Notes under the pieces: generated by a model
The model's input: only the letters and a program-made list of their open reading frames with translations
Database searches by the model: none
What the model was told of the DNA's origin: nothing
Position numbers and translations under genes: made by a program
Shown: positions 9,402 to 18,203 of the stretch, one piece after another
Numbering within the stretch: the first letter of the stretch is position 1
Layout of the letters: each line of letters opens with the position of its first letter
Assembly (NCBI RefSeq): GCF_020829625.1
Contig: NZ_JAIVFX010000010.1
Span: 17,682-81,681 of the forward strand
DNA length: 64,000 nt
Source of the DNA: Nostoc sp. XA010
Lineage (GTDB): Bacteria > Cyanobacteriota > Cyanobacteriia > Cyanobacteriales > Nostocaceae
Reading direction: 5' to 3'

Positions 9402-9500
9402 TTAACGCTAAGGGCGTAGCTTGCTTCCCCGTAGGGTTACAAGTCGGCATCGCAGGGGCGCACTGGCTCAAGATTGACTTTTGACTTCCGCGTTGCAGTA
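9402..9500. repeat. Dispersed repeat with GCGTAGCTTGCTTCCCCGTA core
   Basis: The core GCGTAGCTTGCTTCCCCGTA followed by GGGT and AGGGGCGCACTG recurs at about 62.15-62.20 kb, and shorter parts at 6.69 and 42.49 kb. It ends with TTGACTTTTGACTTCCGCG, a match to the tract at 44.40-44.44 kb. Such elements are common in Nostoc intergenic DNA. Confidence 0.65.
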
Positions 9501-9579
9501 CTAATTACCTAAAAATCACAAGCGATCGCTTGAGAATAACTGATAAAGTTGAGCTACGCAAAGTTGAAAACAGTGTTAT

Positions 9580-11730
9580 ATGCCTGCGTTTCTATTAGAA
9601 GTTGGTACAGAAGAACTACCTGCAAGTTTTCTCAGTGATGCTTTAGTGCAATGGCAGGAACGCATTCCCCAAAGCCTGGAAGCAAACAGCCTCAAGGGTG
9701 AAAGTGTCCAAGTGTACGGTACTCCCCGGCGCTTGGCGGTAGTAATTAAAGGTCTACCATCCCAGCAACCAGACCGAGAAGAAGAAATTAAAGGGCCCCC
9801 CGCCCAAGCCGCCTTTAAAGATGGTCAGCCGACAGCAGCAGCAGTAGGCTTTGCCAAAAAACAAGGCGTGGAATTAGATGCGCTGTTGCTTCGCCCCACT
9901 GACAAAGGGGAATTTGTCTTTGTGCAAAAAAGAATTCCCGGTCGTCCTGTGGCGGAAATTTTGACAGAACTTATTCCCCAGTGGATTTGGGGTTTAGAAG
10001 GTAAGCGGTTAATGCGTTGGGGAAATGGAGATGCGAGGTTTTCCCGACCAATTCGTTGGCTGGTAGCTTTGTTAGATGATACGGTACTGCCTTTAGAATT
10101 AGTGAATGGTTCTACAACGATTCAGAGCGATCGCATTTCTCAAGGTCATCGGGTTTTACATCCTGAACCTGTGACAATTGCCCAAGCTACTGATTATGTT
10201 ACCGCTCTCAAGTCTGCTTATGTGACCGTTGACCCAGAAGAACGGGTAAATATTATCAAAGAGCAAGTAAAAGCAGTAGCAGAAAATTTAGGCGGGTATA
10301 CAGTATTTTACCCCGATTTGTTAGAGGAAGTAACTAACCTTGTAGAACATCCTTCCGCAGTTGTTGGTAAATTTGAACCAGAATTTTTGGAATTACCAAC
10401 TGAGGTAATTACTGAAGTCATGGTTACTCATCAGCGTTATTTCCCTGTATTCAAACCAGATAGTTCTGAGCAAGAATTATTGCCCAATTTCATCACAATT
10501 TCTAACGCTGATCCCAAGAAATCAGATATTGTTGCTGTCGGAAATGAAAAAGTAATTCGTGCCAGATTAGCTGATGGCAGATTTTTCTACGAAGCTGATT
10601 TAACTAAGCCGATAGATAGCTTTTTACCGCAATTAGAAAAAGTCACTTTCCAAGAAGAATTGGGTTCGGTGCGTACCAAGGTAGATAGAGTAGTCAAAGT
10701 TGCCGAGCGAATAAGCACCCAATTAGAATTAGCGGAAAATCAAAGCCAAAAGATCCAACGTGCTGCTTTATTATGTAAAGCAGATTTGGTTACTCAAATG
10801 GTGTATGAATTCCCCGAATTGCAAGGCATTATGGGAGAAAAATATGCCTTAGCCAGTGGTGAAGATGCCGAAGTAGCAAAGGCAATTTATCAGCATTATT
10901 TGCCAACAGGAGCCGGTGATAATTTTCCCGAAACACTCACGGGTCAAATTGTCGGTTTGGCAGATAGATTAGATACCTTGGTGAGTATCTTTGGTTTAGG
11001 TTTAATTCCCTCTGGCTCGTCTGATCCCTTCGCTTTGCGCCGTGCGGCTAACGCTGTAGTTAAAATTACTTGGTTTTATAATTTGCCGATAAATTTAGAT
11101 AATTTATTAGCGCAAATATCCACAGACTTTGCAGCAAAATATCACAAAGATCAGGCATCATTAACCGCAGCGTTACAAGAGTTTTTCTTACAACGCATCC
11201 GCACTTTACTACAAGAAGAAAAGATTGATTACGACTTGGTAAATGCAGTTTTGGGAGAAAATGACCCAGAATACACAGAACGGGCGTTAAAAGATTTATT
11301 GGATGTACGCGATCGCGCCTTATACTTACAACAAATCCGCAACGACAGTACCTTAGATAACATATACGAAACCGTTAACCGTTCCACACGATTAGCCGCC
11401 CAAGGTGATTTGGATACAAAACAGCTAGAACCGACAACCGTAGTCCGTCAAGAATTATTCCAAAAGCCCTCTGAGACAGCTTTGTATAATGCCTTAATCG
11501 AATCAGTGCCGCAAACTCAAGCAGCACAGCAGACACGAAATTATCAATTGTTACTAGCAGCACTAGGAAAAATTGCTCCGACAGTTAGTAACTTCTTTGA
11601 TGGCCCAGATAGCGTATTAGTTATGGACTCCGATCCAGAAGTTAAACGTAATCGATTGCACTTACTTGGATTAGTTCGCAATCATGCCCGTGTTTTAGCT
11701 GACTTTGGGGCGATCGTCAAAAATCTGTAG
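9580..11730 (+). CDS. glyS: Glycine--tRNA ligase beta subunit
   Basis: Beta subunit of the heterotetrameric bacterial glycyl-tRNA synthetase; it binds tRNA(Gly) and supports charging by the alpha subunit (glyQ, not in this window). The 716 residues are the normal length. The family N-terminus LLEVGTEELPASFL is present, as are TPRRLAV, GPPAQAAF and the RLADGRFFYEADL segment followed by LEKVTFQEELGS. An HD-like region with KADLVTQMVYEFPELQGIMG and the C-terminal anticodon-binding region with FFDGPDSVLVMD complete the protein. Start choice is the first ATG, giving the conserved N-terminus. murD follows 84 bases downstream on the same strand, but a TACTAT box in the gap suggests murD may have its own promoter. 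Confidence 0.97.
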   Translation: MPAFLLEVGTEELPASFLSDALVQWQERIPQSLEANSLKGESVQVYGTPRRLAVVIKGLPSQQPDREEEIKGPPAQAAFKDGQPTAAAVGFAKKQGVELDALLLRPTDKGEFVFVQKRIPGRPVAEILTELIPQWIWGLEGKRLMRWGNGDARFSRPIRWLVALLDDTVLPLELVNGSTTIQSDRISQGHRVLHPEPVTIAQATDYVTALKSAYVTVDPEERVNIIKEQVKAVAENLGGYTVFYPDLLEEVTNLVEHPSAVVGKFEPEFLELPTEVITEVMVTHQRYFPVFKPDSSEQELLPNFITISNADPKKSDIVAVGNEKVIRARLADGRFFYEADLTKPIDSFLPQLEKVTFQEELGSVRTKVDRVVKVAERISTQLELAENQSQKIQRAALLCKADLVTQMVYEFPELQGIMGEKYALASGEDAEVAKAIYQHYLPTGAGDNFPETLTGQIVGLADRLDTLVSIFGLGLIPSGSSDPFALRRAANAVVKITWFYNLPINLDNLLAQISTDFAAKYHKDQASLTAALQEFFLQRIRTLLQEEKIDYDLVNAVLGENDPEYTERALKDLLDVRDRALYLQQIRNDSTLDNIYETVNRSTRLAAQGDLDTKQLEPTTVVRQELFQKPSETALYNALIESVPQTQAAQQTRNYQLLLAALGKIAPTVSNFFDGPDSVLVMDSDPEVKRNRLHLLGLVRNHARVLADFGAIVKNL

Positions 11731-11814
11731 CGTAGATCAACAAAAAGTTGTGTAATTTTTGCCAATAGACGCTACTATAGGGAGTGCTTAACCAGGGACA
11801 CTCTGCTGCAATCT

Positions 11815-13344
11815 ATGTCCAGAGCTACTGTAATTGGATTGGGAAAGTCCGGTGTTGCTGCGGCGAGATTGTTGAAACGGGAAGGTTGGGAGGTAGAGCT
11901 AAGTGATAGCAACACCTCCGAAACCCTCCTACAACAACAACAAGAACTCGCTGCCGAGCAAATAATCGTAAAACTAGGCCAATCCCTAGAATTGAATGGT
12001 GCTAATTTACCCCAATTAATAGTCGTTAGTCCTGGCGTACCTTGGGATATTCCCGTATTAATCAAGGCACGCCAATTAGGTATAGAAACCATTGGGGAAA
12101 TGGAACTCGCTTGGCGAAATTTGCAAGGGCTACCTTGGGTAGGAATTACTGGTACTAACGGCAAAACTACTACCACAGCTTTAATTGCTGCCATTTTTCA
12201 AGCAGCAGGCTTAAATGCCCCTGCCTGCGGTAATATTGGCTACGCCGCTTGTGATGTTGCCCTATCTTGGAGGGGGAGAGGGGCAGGGGGCAGGGAGCAG
12301 GGAGCAGGGGGAGCAGGGGAGGCAGGGGGAGCATTTGATAATTCCTCACTCTTAACTCCTAATTCCTCACTTTTAACTCCTCACTCTTCACTCGATTGGG
12401 TGATTGCGGAAATTAGCAGCTATCAAGTAGAGTCTTCGAGTTCTCTTGCGCCACGTATCGGTGTTTGGACGACTTTTACACCGGATCATCTTAGTCGCCA
12501 TAAGACTTTAGAGAATTATTACAACATTAAAGCCAAGCTGTTGCGTCAGTCCGAATTGCAAGTGTTCAATGGTGATGATGCCTACTTGAGGCAGCAAGGT
12601 TTAAGTGCTTGGCCTGATGCTTATTGGACAAGTGCCAAAGGAAAAGATTTCCTGATTAGCGAAAAAGGCTTTTACATCGAGGACGACTGGGTTGTGGGAA
12701 AATTGACTGCAACCTCTGTACCAGAACCGATTGTGAAAGTATCCACTTTGCGGATGGTGGGAGAACATAATCAGCAAAATCTCTTGATGGCAGTAGCAAC
12801 GGCACGATTAGCGGGAATTAATCGTGATGCGATCGCACTTGCAATTCGAGAATTTCCTGGCGTTGCTCATCGTTTGGAGCATATCTGCACTTGGGAAGGT
12901 ATTAATTTCATTAACGACAGTAAAGCTACTAACTACGATGCTGCCGAAGTTGGTTTAGCATCCGTTAACAGTCCAGCGATTTTAATTGCTGGTGGAGAAG
13001 CTAAAGCAGGTGATGATACTAGCTGGCTAGCACAAATTCAAACCAAAGCTGCTGCTGTGTTATTGATTGGCTCTGCTGCACCCACATTTGCCCAACGCCT
13101 CCAAGAGGTGGGGTATTATTCTTACCACATTGTAGAAACTATGGAAAGGGCAGTTCCTAGAGCGGCGGAATTAGCTAAGGAGTATGAAGCGCCTGTGGTG
13201 TTGCTATCTCCGGCTTGTGCAAGTTTCGATCAATACCCGAATTTTGAGGTGCGGGGCGATCGTTTCCGTCAGTTGTGCCTTGCTTGGGCGCAAGCACAGA
13301 AGGTTCAATACAATTCGATTCTTTCATCTCCTCTGCCTAATTAA
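11815..13344 (+). CDS. murD: UDP-N-acetylmuramoylalanine--D-glutamate ligase with a repeat-encoded insert
   Basis: Cytoplasmic peptidoglycan precursor enzyme adding D-Glu to UDP-MurNAc-L-Ala with ATP. The N-terminal Rossmann-like domain starts with TVIGLGKSGVAAARLL. The ATP loop GITGTNGKTTTT is at residues 110-121, and the Mur C-terminal domain with NDSKATNYDAAEVGL and GGEAKAGD is intact. The 509 residues exceed the usual 450-460. Residues about 151-192 are a Gly/Arg/Ala-rich then Ser/Leu/Thr-rich segment encoded by intergenic-type repeats (see 12265-12390). The insert falls between GNIGYAACDVAL and DWVIAEISSYQ, a surface loop in known MurD structures, so activity is probably kept. As a single-copy essential gene it should be functional. 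Confidence 0.95.
   Translation: MSRATVIGLGKSGVAAARLLKREGWEVELSDSNTSETLLQQQQELAAEQIIVKLGQSLELNGANLPQLIVVSPGVPWDIPVLIKARQLGIETIGEMELAWRNLQGLPWVGITGTNGKTTTTALIAAIFQAAGLNAPACGNIGYAACDVALSWRGRGAGGREQGAGGAGEAGGAFDNSSLLTPNSSLLTPHSSLDWVIAEISSYQVESSSSLAPRIGVWTTFTPDHLSRHKTLENYYNIKAKLLRQSELQVFNGDDAYLRQQGLSAWPDAYWTSAKGKDFLISEKGFYIEDDWVVGKLTATSVPEPIVKVSTLRMVGEHNQQNLLMAVATARLAGINRDAIALAIREFPGVAHRLEHICTWEGINFINDSKATNYDAAEVGLASVNSPAILIAGGEAKAGDDTSWLAQIQTKAAAVLLIGSAAPTFAQRLQEVGYYSYHIVETMERAVPRAAELAKEYEAPVVLLSPACASFDQYPNFEVRGDRFRQLCLAWAQAQKVQYNSILSSPLPN
12265..12390. repeat. Two dispersed-repeat families inserted in frame in murD
   Basis: The first half is a G-rich tract of GGGGCAGGG / GGGAGCAGGG units; the second is TCCTCACTCTTAACTCCT and variants. 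Both types normally lie between genes (compare 17.04-17.09 and 50.17-50.36 kb). Here they add about 42 codons, a multiple of three, without stop codons. Confidence 0.85.
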
Positions 13345-13378
13345 TTCGGCATTGCTGATTACAATGTATGAATCTTGG

Positions 13379-13409
13379 TGTAGAGATGTTGCAATGCAAC
13401 GTTTTTACA
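13379..13409. repeat. Palindromic repeat of the TGTAGAGACGTnnnA family
   Basis: Arms TGTAGAGATGTTGCA and TGCAACGTTTTTACA form an imperfect inverted repeat, related to palindromes at 33014-33043, 35518-35550 and 40929-40954. It lies just after murD and could act as a terminator or RNA hairpin. Confidence 0.6.
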
Positions 13410-13463
13410 AAAGTTTTGAAATCACGCAAAATCATTTTCATACATCAATTCAGGAACGCCACT

Positions 13464-13498
13464 AATTCACTGTGTAGCTGCAAGTCACACAGTGAATT
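13464..13498. terminator. Perfect 12-bp-arm hairpin downstream of murD
   Basis: AATTCACTGTGT (13464-13475) and ACACAGTGAATT (13487-13498) are exact complements around an 11-base loop. No long T-run follows, so it may be a processing or stabilising hairpin rather than a classical terminator. Confidence 0.5.
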
Positions 13499-13591
13499 CA
13501 TTATGTAAAATTATTAACAATTTTGGTATTTTATAGCAAATAACTGTACTATACACAGCTGATAATAATACTGTGCAGCCAGGAGAGATTT

Positions 13592-14005
13592 ATGAAATTC
13601 AAAATGGTCACAGCTTGGCAATATGCAAAGAAAAATTTTGTTTTCCCAAGAAATATTATATTTTTTGGGTTGGTACTTTTGCTAATTTTAGGTTTTAGTA
13701 CGATTTTAAACTTCACACCATTGGCTCAACCTGCCACAGCTCAAGTGGGCCCATTCTCAACCACTATTCCACGTTATGCCGTAACTGCTGAATTTGGTAG
13801 AGATAGAGCAGGTAGCGATTACACATCTTTTCCGACTTCAGCATTTGCTTCAGACTGCCAAAAGTTTTGTATTGATGATAGCAGGTGTAGTGCTTATACC
13901 TATGTTCGACCAGGAGTACAAGGTACTAATGCTGTTTGTTATTTAAAATCTGTAGCACCACCATTAACACCAAATAGCTGCTGTGTATCCGGTGTGAAAT
14001 TGTAA
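13592..14005 (+). CDS. Secreted PAN/Apple-domain protein
   Basis: Small exported or membrane-anchored protein with a single PAN/Apple-like domain, a disulfide-rich module that binds proteins or sugars. A hydrophobic segment at about residues 22-40 and the AQPATAQ sequence before residue 52 look like a Sec signal peptide. The mature part has six cysteines (89, 93, 99, 116, 130, 131) and the PAN features YTSFPTSAFASDCQKFCIDDSRCSAY (written here only to show the Cys spacing C-x3-C-x5-C), an aromatic YTYV strand, and CYLKS. A GGAGAG ribosome-binding site lies 7 bases before the ATG at 13592. It is monocistronic between murD and hicB. The binding partner is unknown. Confidence 0.75.
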   Translation: MKFKMVTAWQYAKKNFVFPRNIIFFGLVLLLILGFSTILNFTPLAQPATAQVGPFSTTIPRYAVTAEFGRDRAGSDYTSFPTSAFASDCQKFCIDDSRCSAYTYVRPGVQGTNAVCYLKSVAPPLTPNSCCVSGVKL

Positions 14006-14081
14006 GCTAAAAGTGCGGTGCGAATTTTTGCCAATCTGTACTAGAAGGATTGTTTAGGGCTAATTTCGTGATTTCCGATAA

Positions 14082-14306
14082 TTAGGTTTTGATGTAGTTT
14101 GCAACTTCAACCTCATGAGCGATGCTTGTAGGTTTAGGAATAGGTAAACCATCTTCTAGCATTCCTTCTAGATGAAATTCAATAGCTTCTGCAATCATCT
14201 GCTTGACTTCTTCTAAGGTTTCACCTGTAGTTACACAACCTGGTAAATCAGGGACATAAGCAGAGTAATTACTATCCGCCTTTTCAATCACCACTACGTA
14301 ATGCAT
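14082..14306 (-). CDS. hicB: HicB-family antitoxin
   Basis: Predicted antitoxin of a HicA-HicB type II module. The 74-residue protein has the HicB partial RNase H-like fold signature: MHYVVVIEKADSNYSAYVPD, then LPGCVTTGETLEEV and a helix EAIEFHLEGMLEDGLPIPKP. The start is placed at 14306 because AAGGAGAACGGC lies directly before that ATG and the homologous family begins with this MHYxVVIE strand; a longer frame to 14339 overlaps the toxin end. It lies 11 bases downstream of hicA on the same strand. No separate DNA-binding domain is visible, so operon autoregulation, usual for this class, may use a small N-terminal or complex-based surface. Confidence 0.88.
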   Translation of the reverse strand: MHYVVVIEKADSNYSAYVPDLPGCVTTGETLEEVKQMIAEAIEFHLEGMLEDGLPIPKPTSIAHEVEVANYIKT

Positions 14307-14317
14307 TGCCGTTCTCC

Positions 14318-14500
14318 TTATAACTGTGCTTGCCTCCAAATACTACTGAGAGTACCAGGGGCTAAGTCGTCAGACAATTTACCTGGAACTGTAACTAAAC
14401 CTGGTTTATCTGGATGCTTAAACTGTCGATGACTACCTTTAGTTCTATCAAGATACCAACCATCAGCTTCCACTCGCTTGATCACATCACGTACTTTCAT
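14318..14500 (-). CDS. hicA: HicA-family mRNA interferase toxin
   Basis: Predicted translation-inhibiting ribonuclease. The 60 residues have the double-stranded RNA-binding-like HicA fold: MKVRDVIKRVEADGWYLDRTKGSHRQFKHPD, then LVTVPGK. The catalytic histidine is His24, in the GSHRQF motif. The ATG at 14500 gives the family length; an upstream in-frame start at 14560 adds 20 residues without family resemblance. The order toxin then antitoxin is the usual hicAB order. The pair is complete and appears intact, flanked by noncoding DNA, as expected for a mobile or addictive module. Confidence 0.88.
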   Translation of the reverse strand: MKVRDVIKRVEADGWYLDRTKGSHRQFKHPDKPGLVTVPGKLSDDLAPGTLSSIWRQAQL

Positions 14501-15169
14501 GTTACTACTTATCTGTACAGTTGAAATTTCTGTTACAGATATCGCTAATTGAGAAGTCAAAACTCAATAAGATTTCCTATTTTCTCATTTGGGAAATTTG
14601 CTTTTCGGGAATTAAAAGCCAAAGTTATTCAGTTCTTGGTAAGAGTTGGCGAGTTAAAAATGACAGCTTTTAAACTTAGCTAGATCATCGGTGAATGCGG
14701 ATAACTAATTTACTCCTTTAAAAGGATGACACTTAATAGTAAACCATTTGCTGCTCTTAAAATAACATAACCAAAACAATAGTTAGAATTGCTTTCTTCA
14801 TAATAATTAGTTTTCCTGGAATTATTAACATTATTTATAGGATTAAAGTTTTTGACTACGGGTTAGCCGTTGAGATTAATCTATACCTGTGTCACGTAGC
14901 TAGGTATTTAACGCACCTCAATCAAACCGTTGGGGCAGTTGAGTTTTTAGCGATGCCTGTGATAGTTTAGAAAGAAATTGGCTCGAAAATACCTCAAGGT
15001 AAGTCGCCAGCGTCAACACCTTGTTGTTTTTACAGCAAGGTGCTTAGTAAAAATACTGTTGCAAGCGGCGTATTGATTTTTTATCTCCCTTCAGAATCTC
15101 CAGATTTCTAAAGTGAATAATCAAGCTTTTCCAGAGCTATATTTCCTCTCTCACAGATAAAATTTATAT
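14501..15169. other. Intergenic region between hicA and argS
   Basis: No gene is supported. Two hairpin-like motifs are visible: CACCTTGTTG...CAGCAAGGTG near 15018-15043, and CTCAA...TTGAG followed by TTTTT near 14917-14947. The argS promoter must lie in the right part, but no clear -35/-10 pair stands out. Confidence 0.45.
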
Positions 15170-16933
15170 ATGAACGCTACACAAGAAAAACTAAAAGTTC
15201 AGCTTGAGCAGGCAATAGTTGCGGCTTTTGGCGCTGATTTTGGTGGAGTAGATCCAATTTTGGTTTCTGCTAGCAATCCTAAATTTGGTGATTATCAGGC
15301 GAATGTAGCTTTATCCCTGAGTAAAAAGTTAGCAAAGCAACCAAGAGCGATCGCAGGTGCGATCGTTGAGAAACTAGATGTATCCGAAATCTGCGAACCG
15401 CCAGAAATCGCTGGGCCAGGATTTATCAATCTAAAACTGAAAACAGCATACCTGGAAGCACAACTGAATGAGATTCAAGCTGATCCCAGGTTGGGAGTTC
15501 CAGCCGCGAAAACGCCCAAGCGGGAAATTGTCGATTTTTCCAGTCCGAATATTGCCAAAGAAATGCACGTTGGACACTTGCGTTCTACTATTATTGGTGA
15601 TTCCATCGCCCGAATTTTAGAATTTCAAGGACACGATGTTTTGCGGTTAAATCATGTGGGTGATTGGGGTACGCAGTTTGGCATGTTAATCGCCTATCTG
15701 CGGGAAGTTTACCCAGACGCGCTTACCACCGCTAATGCTTTAGATATTGGTGATTTAGTCTCTTTTTACCGCAAAGCCAAACAACGCTTTGATACAGATG
15801 CAGCTTTTCAAGAAACAGCGCGGCAAGAAGTCGTAAGATTACAAGCAGGTGCAGAGGATACACTTCATGCTTGGAAACTGCTGTGCGAACAATCACGGCA
15901 AGAGTTTCAAATAATTTATGAGTTGCTAGATATTAACTTAACTGAACGCGGCGAATCTTTCTACAACCCTTTACTATCTGGCGTTGTGGAAGATTTAGAA
16001 AAATCGGGGTTGCTGGTAGAAAACCAAGGGGCAAAATGCGTATTTCTGGAAGGGTTTACAAATAGAGAAGGTGAACCTTTGCCCTTAATTGTACAGAAAT
16101 CAGATGGCGGCTATAACTATGCCACAACAGATTTAGCATCCCTCCGCTACCGGATTCAGCAGGATCAAGCAAAGCGGATAATTTATGTAACAGATGCTGG
16201 ACAAGGAAATCACTTTGCCCAATTTTTGCAAGTGGCACGCAAAGTTGGATGGATTCCCGATGATGTGGAATTAGTGCATGTTCCCTTTGGGTTAGTGTTA
16301 GGAGAAGATGGTAAAAAGTTCAAAACTCGTTCTGGGGATACTGTGCGGTTGCGGGATTTATTAGATGAAGCGATCGCTCGTGCCCATGCTGACCTAAAAA
16401 CCAGATTACAAGAAGAAGAACGCCAAGAAACTGAAGAATTCATTAATGAAGTTGCTAGGGTAGTTGGGATCAGTGCAGTTAAATATGCAGACTTAAGCCA
16501 AAATCGCACTAGTAGTTACATTTTCAGCTATGACAAAATGCTGGATTTCAAAGGTAATACTGCACCTTATATGCTGTATGCTTATGCGCGGATTCAGGGG
16601 ATTAGCCGCAAGGGTGATATTAACTTTAAAGAGTTAGGAAACAATGCTGTTTTGTTGGAGCATGAAACAGAATTAGCTCTAGCAAAATATTTACTTCAAC
16701 TGGATGAAGTTATTAGTAGTGTAGAGCAAGATTTGCTGCCTAATCGTTTATGTGAGTATTTGTATGAATTAAGTAAAAAGTTTAATCAGTTTTATGACCG
16801 GAATCAGGGAGTTCAGGTTTTGGAGGCTGAGGAACCGCAGCGAACATCACGCTTGGTTTTATGTGATTTGACTGCTAGAACTCTGAAATTGGGATTGTCT
16901 TTATTGGGAATTCAGGTATTAGAGAGGATGTAA
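15170..16933 (+). CDS. argS: Arginine--tRNA ligase
   Basis: Class I aminoacyl-tRNA synthetase charging tRNA(Arg). The 587 residues are full length. The N-terminal additional domain contains NPKFGDYQANVAL. The nucleotide-binding fold has DFSSPNIAKEMHVGHLRST, with HVGH as the HIGH motif. The usual KMSK is replaced by the KKFKTRSGDTVRL segment, as in many ArgRS. The C-terminal DALR anticodon-binding domain includes YAYARIQGISRK, and the last residues are LGIQVLERM. The start at 15170 gives the conserved N-terminus. No operon partner: the next gene begins about 210 bases downstream beyond a mobile element. Confidence 0.97.
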   Translation: MNATQEKLKVQLEQAIVAAFGADFGGVDPILVSASNPKFGDYQANVALSLSKKLAKQPRAIAGAIVEKLDVSEICEPPEIAGPGFINLKLKTAYLEAQLNEIQADPRLGVPAAKTPKREIVDFSSPNIAKEMHVGHLRSTIIGDSIARILEFQGHDVLRLNHVGDWGTQFGMLIAYLREVYPDALTTANALDIGDLVSFYRKAKQRFDTDAAFQETARQEVVRLQAGAEDTLHAWKLLCEQSRQEFQIIYELLDINLTERGESFYNPLLSGVVEDLEKSGLLVENQGAKCVFLEGFTNREGEPLPLIVQKSDGGYNYATTDLASLRYRIQQDQAKRIIYVTDAGQGNHFAQFLQVARKVGWIPDDVELVHVPFGLVLGEDGKKFKTRSGDTVRLRDLLDEAIARAHADLKTRLQEEERQETEEFINEVARVVGISAVKYADLSQNRTSSYIFSYDKMLDFKGNTAPYMLYAYARIQGISRKGDINFKELGNNAVLLEHETELALAKYLLQLDEVISSVEQDLLPNRLCEYLYELSKKFNQFYDRNQGVQVLEAEEPQRTSRLVLCDLTARTLKLGLSLLGIQVLERM

Positions 16934-16989
16934 GACTAATTCATAATTCGTAATTCGTAATTGGTGGAGTTGGAAGAAAGGTTTTGTTG

Positions 16990-17128
16990 GGGGACTTCCA
17001 GAGAATAAATTACCCAATTTATTCAGATGATATTTTTATATTTCCTCCTGCTTCCTGCCCCCTGCTCCCTGCCCCTTGCTCCCCTGCATACACAACGACG
17101 ATTGATTATTTTTTTAATTGGAAGTCCT
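16990..17128. mobile_element. MITE-like element, copy A (inverted termini GGGACTTCC)
   Basis: The left end GGGACTTCCAGAGAATAAAT continues to TTACCC. The right end AATTGGAAGTCC is its inverted match. The roughly 140-base body has no coding capacity and holds a C-rich tract (CTGCCCCCTGCTCCCTGCCC) of the same repeat family as in murD. A second copy with the same termini is at 47471-47818. TTGG flanks both sides, a possible target duplication. Confidence 0.6.
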
Positions 17129-17143
17129 TGGAGGCGATCGCAA

Positions 17144-17707
17144 ATGGTACGGACAGCATCAAAAAGCATAACTTTGGCAGAGTTTCTGAAGCTACCAGAA
17201 ACGAAACCCGCTAGTGAATACATCAATGGTCAAATTATTCAAAAACCAATGGCACAGGGGAAGCACAGTACAATTCAAGGTGAAATGGTTAGCACTATTA
17301 ACTTAACGCTGAAGCCCAAGCGAATTGCACGAGCGTATCCAGAACTGCGGTGTACTTTTGGCGGAAGGTCGATAGTGCCAGATGTTTCTGTGTTTACTTG
17401 GCAAAGAATTCCTCGTGATGAAAATGGCCAAGTTGCCAACGTATTCCAAGCTGCTCCCGATTGGACTATCGAGATTTTATCACCTGACCAAAGACAAACG
17501 AAAGTTACAAAAAATATTTTGCATTGCCTGAATTATGAAACACAAATGGGTTGGCTGATCGATCCAGAAGAACAAACAGTATTTGTGTACATCCGCAATC
17601 AACAGCCAGTCATGTTGGATGAATTAGAAGCTTTACTTCCTGTGCCAGATTTTGCAAGTGAGTTGAGGCTGACGGTGGGAGATTTATTTGGTTGGCTGTT
17701 GGAGTAA
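17144..17707 (+). CDS. Uma2-family (DUF820) putative endonuclease
   Basis: Member of the very abundant cyanobacterial Uma2/DUF820 group, with a PD-(D/E)xK restriction-endonuclease-like fold; most members have no known target. The 187 residues match the family. Visible motifs are the N-terminal helix SITLAEFLKLPETKPASEYI, then PDVSVFTW, PDWTIEILSPDQRQTKVTKNI (Asp, Glu and Lys candidates for the metal site) and GWLIDPEEQTVFVY. The ATG at 17144 is preferred because GGAG lies 11 bases upstream and homologs start here; a longer frame from 17027 is translated repeat DNA of the adjoining MITE. The 3' end overlaps the next gene by up to 20 bases. Confidence 0.85.
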   Translation: MVRTASKSITLAEFLKLPETKPASEYINGQIIQKPMAQGKHSTIQGEMVSTINLTLKPKRIARAYPELRCTFGGRSIVPDVSVFTWQRIPRDENGQVANVFQAAPDWTIEILSPDQRQTKVTKNILHCLNYETQMGWLIDPEEQTVFVYIRNQQPVMLDELEALLPVPDFASELRLTVGDLFGWLLE

Positions 17708-18203
17708 ACCAAACCCTGACGAATTGAATAAGGAAATACACCAAGTGCAACAGGTTTTATGGGTAGGAATCGGTTGTAAACGGGGAACCTCATGGCAGTT
17801 GATTGATCAAGCAATTGAGCAAGTCTTTCGAGAAAATCAACTTTTTCAAAGTGCGATCGCAGGTTTTGCTACCATTGACACTAAATCCTCAGAAGTTGGT
17901 TTACTAGAACTTTGTAACCTACGCAATTTGCCCCTAAAAACTTTTTCTGCCGAAATCCTTCGCTCTGTCTGTGTCCCCAACCCTGCCAAAATTACCGACC
18001 ACAAAGTAGGTACACCTAGCGTAGCAGAGGCAGCTGCTATTCTTGCAGCTACTCAAACTCCATTGTTGACTGCTTCCCCTTTTAACAGCACAGAAGCATT
18101 GGGAGTAAGGTTCTTAGTTCCTAAACAGATTTTCCAGCTAGAAGGGCAAACAGGAGCGGTAACGCTAGCTGTTGCCCAAGCCTCAAATATTATTAGTCAT
18201 TAG
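17688..18203 (+). CDS. CbiG/CobE-type cobalamin biosynthesis protein, C-terminus altered by a repeat
   Basis: Resembles the C-terminal domain of CbiG (CobE), which in the anaerobic cobalamin route takes part in ring contraction of cobalt-precorrin-5A. The motif LWVGIGCKRGTSWQLIDQAI and the segment NPAKITDHKVGTPSVAEAAAIL, followed by LTASPFNSTEALGVRFLVPKQIF, are family features. The frame opens at ATG 17688, overlapping the Uma2 gene; a TTG at 17724 is possible, as the family region begins near residue 20. The last codons and stop come from a TTAGTCATTAG tract; a degraded second copy of the 3' end lies downstream with a different tail. No other cobalamin ring genes adjoin; cobO is 21 kb away. 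Confidence 0.75.
   Translation: MVGCWSKPNPDELNKEIHQVQQVLWVGIGCKRGTSWQLIDQAIEQVFRENQLFQSAIAGFATIDTKSSEVGLLELCNLRNLPLKTFSAEILRSVCVPNPAKITDHKVGTPSVAEAAAILAATQTPLLTASPFNSTEALGVRFLVPKQIFQLEGQTGAVTLAVAQASNIISH

Larger units (their letters stand above)
8287..9579. other. Long AT-rich gap with one gene remnant and a dispersed repeat
   Basis: No intact gene of recognisable family is present. A 70-codon reading frame at 8596-8808 (minus) has no family features and is not called. The interval holds a PEP-CTERM remnant (8923-9065), a dispersed repeat (9402-9500) and presumably the glyS promoter. Confidence 0.55.
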
